Source: Alphaproteobacteria bacterium (GTDB lineage: Bacteria; Pseudomonadota; Alphaproteobacteria; JAAXGF01). Taken from it: 7,660 bases of DNA. The position numbers and the translations under genes are program-made. The notes beneath the pieces are model-generated. The model saw nothing but the letters and a program-made list of their open reading frames with translations, did not search any database and had not been told where the DNA came from. Positions 4,947 through 7,660 of the stretch are shown piece after piece; positions within the stretch are counted from its first letter, which is position 1, and each line of letters begins with the position of its first letter. Where the stretch lies: assembly GCA_012267605.1 (NCBI GenBank), contig JAAXGF010000102.1, positions 1-7,660 of the forward strand. Reading direction: 5' to 3'.

Positions 4947-6413
4947 CTACTGGCTCATTTCGATGATGAGTTTCGCTTTGCCCAAAGAATCGCTCGGAGA
5001 AAATGCTCTCGCTCGCAAGGCTTCTAGGTTGTGATCCGGTAGATTGATTTCGTTTCGCGGCCTCACGCCCTTGTCGCTTCGTCGGTTGGCGCCTGCTAAG
5101 ACGAACATCGCGCCGTCTTGGCGTAGGGGCGACGCTGTTCCGGTCGAGCGCGATTTAAGGGTCGAATCGTCGATCGCCGCGCCCTCCAATATCGCGCCCG
5201 AGAGATCCGCCCCAGTAAAATCCGCGCCGATCAAATTGGCCCCAGAAAAATCGACATCGCGAAGGTTCGCTTCAGCCAAATTAGCGCCCTGGAGGTTGGC
5301 ATCGGAGAGGTCGGCTCCCTCCAAGACCGCGCCCGAAAGATCGGTGCCGATCAATGCGGCATCGTGTAAGCTGACACCAGATAAATTGGCGCCCGAAAAG
5401 TTCGCGAAATCGGCATTGATCAAATTTAAGCGGGCGTCGCCAAAATTTACTCCAGAGGCGTTGACGCCCAGCAGGCCTGCGTCAGTCAAATCCACGCCAC
5501 GCATGTTCGCTGTCCGCAAGTCAGTATGGTATAGTATAACGTTATGCATGTTGGCGTGGCCAAAATTCGTTCGATCGACGGTGACACCGCGCATTTCTGC
5601 GCTCTGCAAATTGGCGTTGGACAGGTCTGCCCGGGTGAGATTGGCGTTAGCTAGCACGGAATTCCGCAAGTTCACGCCGTTTAGACTGGCATCTGTCAAA
5701 TCGGCATAGGCGCCGATGCTTCCCTGCATGTCGATGGGCCCGGATTCCGAAGTAACGCCGCGCAGGCTGGCATAGGGCCATTTGCTACTGCGGGCATCGA
5801 CCATGCCGATCTCGGCGCCGTCGAAGATGGCTTCAACGAGAGATGCCTGGATGAGATCAACCTGTTCCAAGTTGGCATTCGTAAAGTTGGCGCCGTTAAG
5901 ATACGAATATCCGAGGACCGTTCGCTGTCCCTCAAGTGGTCGAAGGTCCGCGTCCGAGAAATCCGAATGATGACAATGACAGTGAAATAGGTATGCGCCG
6001 AGAAGCTTCGCCCCCGAAAAATCCGTCTCGCGAATTTTCGACCAATGCAATTTCGCCGCTGTAAGATTGATTCCCTGTAAATCAGCGTTGTCCAACTTCA
6101 CCTTGTCCAGAAAAACGACCATTCCGTTGGATACCCGCCTCCTAAGGAGGTTAAAGACATCCTTGCCGCCTTCCGCCTTGAGAAGCTCGACGACGCGATC
6201 CTTGTCGCGTAGAACCGAACGAGCTTCCGCCTTCGGCATGCGACTTGCGTCTTTCATCGACAGAAATGGCGCAGATGCGGCGTGAGCGATGGTGGTCCAG
6301 ACCGAACTTACTGGATTCGAGCCCACATAAAGGTCGGCCACCAGAGCAACCGATGCGGCCAGATAAACAAAAAACGGCACCATACTTTGTGAAATAAATC
6401 TTATCACAGCCAA
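4947..6413 (-). CDS. Pentapeptide-repeat protein with N-terminal membrane anchor
   Basis: The 488-residue product starts at TTG 6413, with GGAG 7 nt upstream; GTG 6407 and ATG 6383 are in-frame alternatives. Residues 11-30 are hydrophobic and would anchor or export the chain. Residues 55-100 are charged and probably helical. From about 104 to 415 the sequence is built of A(D/N)LxG-type pentapeptides, degenerate at first and canonical at about 338-412 (ANLSG, ADLSD, ANLQG, ADFTG, ADLSG), predicting a right-handed four-sided beta helix. A histidine- and cysteine-rich HCHCHH lies at 144-149. The last 70 residues are non-repetitive. Known pentapeptide proteins range from gyrase mimics such as Qnr to many of unknown role; the membrane anchor argues against a Qnr-like job here. 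The Sel1 gene follows on the same strand. Confidence 0.92.
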   Translation of the reverse strand: MAVIRFISQSMVPFFVYLAASVALVADLYVGSNPVSSVWTTIAHAASAPFLSMKDASRMPKAEARSVLRDKDRVVELLKAEGGKDVFNLLRRRVSNGMVVFLDKVKLDNADLQGINLTAAKLHWSKIRETDFSGAKLLGAYLFHCHCHHSDFSDADLRPLEGQRTVLGYSYLNGANFTNANLEQVDLIQASLVEAIFDGAEIGMVDARSSKWPYASLRGVTSESGPIDMQGSIGAYADLTDASLNGVNLRNSVLANANLTRADLSNANLQSAEMRGVTVDRTNFGHANMHNVILYHTDLRTANMRGVDLTDAGLLGVNASGVNFGDARLNLINADFANFSGANLSGVSLHDAALIGTDLSGAVLEGADLSDANLQGANLAEANLRDVDFSGANLIGADFTGADLSGAILEGAAIDDSTLKSRSTGTASPLRQDGAMFVLAGANRRSDKGVRPRNEINLPDHNLEALRARAFSPSDSLGKAKLIIEMSQ

Positions 6414-6424
6414 TACACGACTCC

Positions 6425-6454
6425 ATTACACTTTGAGTTACAAAACATTCTCAA
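6425..6454 (-). promoter_or_regulatory. Candidate promoter of the pentapeptide-Sel1 pair
   Basis: On the minus strand TTGAGA (6454-6449, 5 of 6) and TGTAAT (6430-6425, 5 of 6) are 18 bp apart. The start of transcription would fall near 6418, only about 5 nt before TTG 6413 and inside its Shine-Dalgarno. If this promoter is used, translation probably begins at the in-frame GTG 6407 or ATG 6383. A second candidate is TTGATC followed by TATGAA further upstream. Confidence 0.3.
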
Positions 6455-6508
6455 CATTTGGTCGTGTTCTTAAACTATTCATTCATATTCTGGCACTATA
6501 CTAACGAT

Positions 6509-6616
6509 CAACGCTCCTCCATTAGATTGATTCCCGCCAATCACCCGAAGACAAGGTTAACATAAATTCACGTGTCCGTCACGCCCGCTGGGATTCCCCG
6601 GTTTTCGGGTGTTTTT
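6509..6616 (+). ncRNA. Speculative small RNA in the AT-rich gap
   Basis: A -10-like TATACT (6497-6502), with a poor -35, would start a transcript near 6509. That RNA would carry an unpaired GCTCCTCC (6513-6520, complementary to a Shine-Dalgarno), then either a GATTG/CAATC hairpin (6525-6529 with 6538-6542) or, downstream, the 11-bp helix 6542-6552/6601-6611, and then TTTTT at 6612-6616. An exposed CCTCC with a terminator hairpin is a common layout for trans-acting sRNAs. Nothing shows that it is transcribed. Confidence 0.2.
6542..6616 (+). terminator. Terminator-like structure closed by an 11-bp helix with T-tract
   Basis: CACCCGAAGAC (6542-6552) pairs with GTTTTCGGGTG (6601-6611) through eleven pairs, one of them G-U. 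A local alternative, CCCG (6597-6600) with CGGG (6606-6609), shares the right arm. TTTTT (6612-6616) follows at once. Inside the 48-nt loop CGTG and CACG can form a small hairpin. Polarity is plus strand; no protein gene of that strand ends nearby, which is why a small RNA is considered. The remaining 6414-6541 and 6617-6686 segments show no gene. Confidence 0.4.
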
Positions 6617-6686
6617 GCGAACACAGCAGATTAAAGCAGACCCGATCTACCCCGTGCACGCATTTCTAAATAGACACATTTGCGGA

Positions 6687-7031
6687 TTATCGTGGGAGGA
6701 ACCTAATCTGTAGGTTGCCTGTCACGGTCGACAAATGTCGCAAAAAGAGAAACCAAAAAATGCTGTTTCCTATCATTTCCAGCGTTTCTTCGATCGACTG
6801 CGAAAAATGGCGCAGTGTGTCGTACGCGGTTCTCTCGAAACGCGCCTGTGCCCATGCTTCCAGCTTGTTGGGATGTCGGGTTTCCGTCCAGGTCTCCAAA
6901 TCGAATTCGTCGGAGATCGCTCGGTAAACATTCCAGCGGTGAGGCAAAATACGAGCACATTTCTGGCCAGTTTCGGCGTATCGATAGCCAGCTCGACGGC
7001 TCGCTAGAACTCGGTTCCTTTGCACAACCAT
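6687..7031 (-). CDS. Unrecognised protein, 114 residues
   Basis: I cannot assign this frame to a family. It begins at ATG 7031 with GAGGAAG 7 nt upstream (a good ribosome site) and ends at 6687. Residues 20-90 look like a real soluble helical protein: mixed charged residues, several tryptophans and a GC-rich third codon position (segments such as HRWNVYRAISDEFDLETW and KLEAWAQARFERTAYDTL). The last 25 residues change character to hydrophobic and then basic (IFWFLFL onward) after a T6 run in the coding strand, so a late frameshift is possible. An overlapping frame (6703-7047) has less protein-like composition and no comparable ribosome site. No signal peptide is evident. It is divergent from the CRTAC1-like gene. 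Confidence 0.5.
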   Translation of the reverse strand: MVVQRNRVLASRRAGYRYAETGQKCARILPHRWNVYRAISDEFDLETWTETRHPNKLEAWAQARFERTAYDTLRHFSQSIEETLEMIGNSIFWFLFLRHLSTVTGNLQIRFLPR

Positions 7032-7192
7032 ACGCCAACTTCCTCACTTACCAAGGGGTACCCTTCGCCCAATGACGCCGCTATGTTTCGCCGCAGTCCC
7101 TCAACGGCCTTGGCGCTTCGGGGAACGGAAATCGTACGAACTGCTTGAGGACGTACTTGCGGACATGACTACGCCGATGGGTGGACAAATCT

Positions 7193-7621
7193 ATGAAGTT
7201 TCGTGGGGGTTCGATCGTCATGTCTGTGCTTGCCGGAGGAATGATTCTCAACGGTGGCTGTGACCCGGTCGTTGATGCACCTGAGGCGAATGACGGCCAA
7301 TCTGACATGGACGGTTTTCGCGACGCATCGGTCGAGACGGGACTGATTTTCGAGTATTTTAACGGTGCGACGGGCGAGTTTTTCTTTCCCGAGATAATGG
7401 GGGCGGGCGCTGCCCTATCTGACTTCGACAATGACGGAGATCTCGACGTCTTCATGGTACAGGGCGATTTCTTGGACGACCGAGAGCAACCTGACGAGCC
7501 GCCGTCCGCGTCGGCCCCGGATACCCGCAACAAGCTATTCCGCAACGCTCTGGTGCCGTCGGGCGAGCTCAGGTTTACCGTGTGGGGCGTCAAAAGTCTT
7601 TGTGAATCCGGAAGATGCTAG
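7193..7621 (+). CDS. CRTAC1/FG-GAP-type exported protein, interrupted
   Basis: From ATG 7193 (GGTGG 8 nt upstream) the first 22 residues are a signal sequence ending near a cysteine (Cys23 in LNGGCDP). That may be a lipoprotein site, although the box is not canonical. Residues 42-70 (FRDASVETGLIFEYFNGATG and FFFPEIMGAG) and DFDNDGDLDV (77-86, a DxDxDGxxD calcium loop), followed by NKLFRNALVPSGELRFT, match the opening of CRTAC1-like beta-propeller proteins with VCBS/FG-GAP repeats and a C-terminal ASPIC/UnbV domain. Those run to several hundred residues; this frame stops after 142. The match ends at the Thr codon 7577-7579, where FTDVT-like sequence would be expected but unrelated residues follow to a TAG at 7619-7621. 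The gene is therefore broken in this sequence. The upstream gap 7032-7192 shows no convincing promoter. Confidence 0.75.
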   Translation: MKFRGGSIVMSVLAGGMILNGGCDPVVDAPEANDGQSDMDGFRDASVETGLIFEYFNGATGEFFFPEIMGAGAALSDFDNDGDLDVFMVQGDFLDDREQPDEPPSASAPDTRNKLFRNALVPSGELRFTVWGVKSLCESGRC

Positions 7622-7658
7622 GAAGATGGCGGAAGAAGGCGGATGGACAATGGGTTAG
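7581..7658 (+). other. Out-of-place C-terminal coding fragment at the window edge
   Basis: Directly after the point where the CRTAC1-type match ends, another frame encodes CGASKVFVNPEDARKM, then AEEGGWTMG and a TAG at 7656-7658. It looks like the natural hydrophilic C-terminus of a different protein, with no start or Shine-Dalgarno of its own. It does not resemble any continuation of the FG-GAP protein. It may mark a deletion, a rearrangement or an assembly join. Confidence 0.4.
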
Positions 7659-7660
7659 GG

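Noticed and set aside
5044..5709. A plus-strand open frame with its own periodic Lys/Ala/Pro/Ser pattern
   Set aside because: The periodicity is the reverse-complement image of the pentapeptide repeats on the minus strand.
6542..6611. A tRNA-like gene closed by the 11-bp helix
   Set aside because: The size is similar, but there is no T-loop GTTCRA motif, anticodon arm or D-arm pattern.
7053..7065. AAGGG-GTA-CCCTT inverted repeat upstream of the 114-residue ORF
   Set aside because: The arms are only 5 bp, with no matching promoter elements; such a pair is expected by chance at this scale.

Overview
The window reads as a stretch of alphaproteobacterial chromosome of moderately high GC. The evidence is a DUF2125 membrane-anchored protein (a family I associate with Alphaproteobacteria), an rplM-rpsI ribosomal operon whose S9 has the N-terminal extension common in that class, and a cobalamin/siroheme-type uroporphyrinogen methyltransferase. 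Nothing here looks like a phage, transposon or CRISPR locus. A Rhodospirillales-like host is my guess, not something the sequence proves.

Layout. Positions 1-914 (minus strand) hold a 3'-truncated DUF2125 gene. It is divergent from a ChaC-like gamma-glutamylcyclotransferase gene (1122-1673, plus), and the 207-bp gap between them carries three inverted repeats, one a perfect 9+6+9 palindrome overlapping a candidate -35 box. Next on the plus strand are a uroporphyrinogen-III C-methyltransferase (1710-2501) and then a new transcription unit: a consensus-like promoter (2548-2575), a hairpin, three perfect 16-bp tandem repeats and the overlapping genes rplM (2698-3162) and rpsI (3159-3650). A 36-residue ORF with a strong Shine-Dalgarno, predicted to be a small membrane protein, follows at 3793-3903.

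From 3980 to 6413 the minus strand carries two exported or membrane-anchored repeat proteins: a 488-residue pentapeptide-repeat protein, then a Sel1-like-repeat protein whose C-terminal 53 codons are displaced into another frame by what looks like a one-base loss. The AT-rich gap 6414-6686 holds a terminator-like structure closed by an 11-bp helix, possibly the 3' end of a small RNA. Then come an unrecognised 114-residue minus-strand ORF (6687-7031) and, divergently, the start of a CRTAC1/FG-GAP-type calcium-binding-repeat exported protein (7193 on). The homology of the last one stops abruptly near 7580, where a different frame with the look of another protein's C-terminus begins.

How the genes work together: only rplM-rpsI is a clear functional unit (50S L13 plus 30S S9). 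ChaC (glutathione turnover) and the methyltransferase (tetrapyrrole branch point) are co-oriented and 36 bp apart, so probably co-transcribed, but no shared pathway is evident. The pentapeptide and Sel1 genes are 89 bp apart, co-oriented, and both encode repeat solenoids outside the cytoplasm or at the membrane. Two broken reading frames (Sel1 and CRTAC1) in 7.7 kb suggest either gene decay or sequencing/assembly error.
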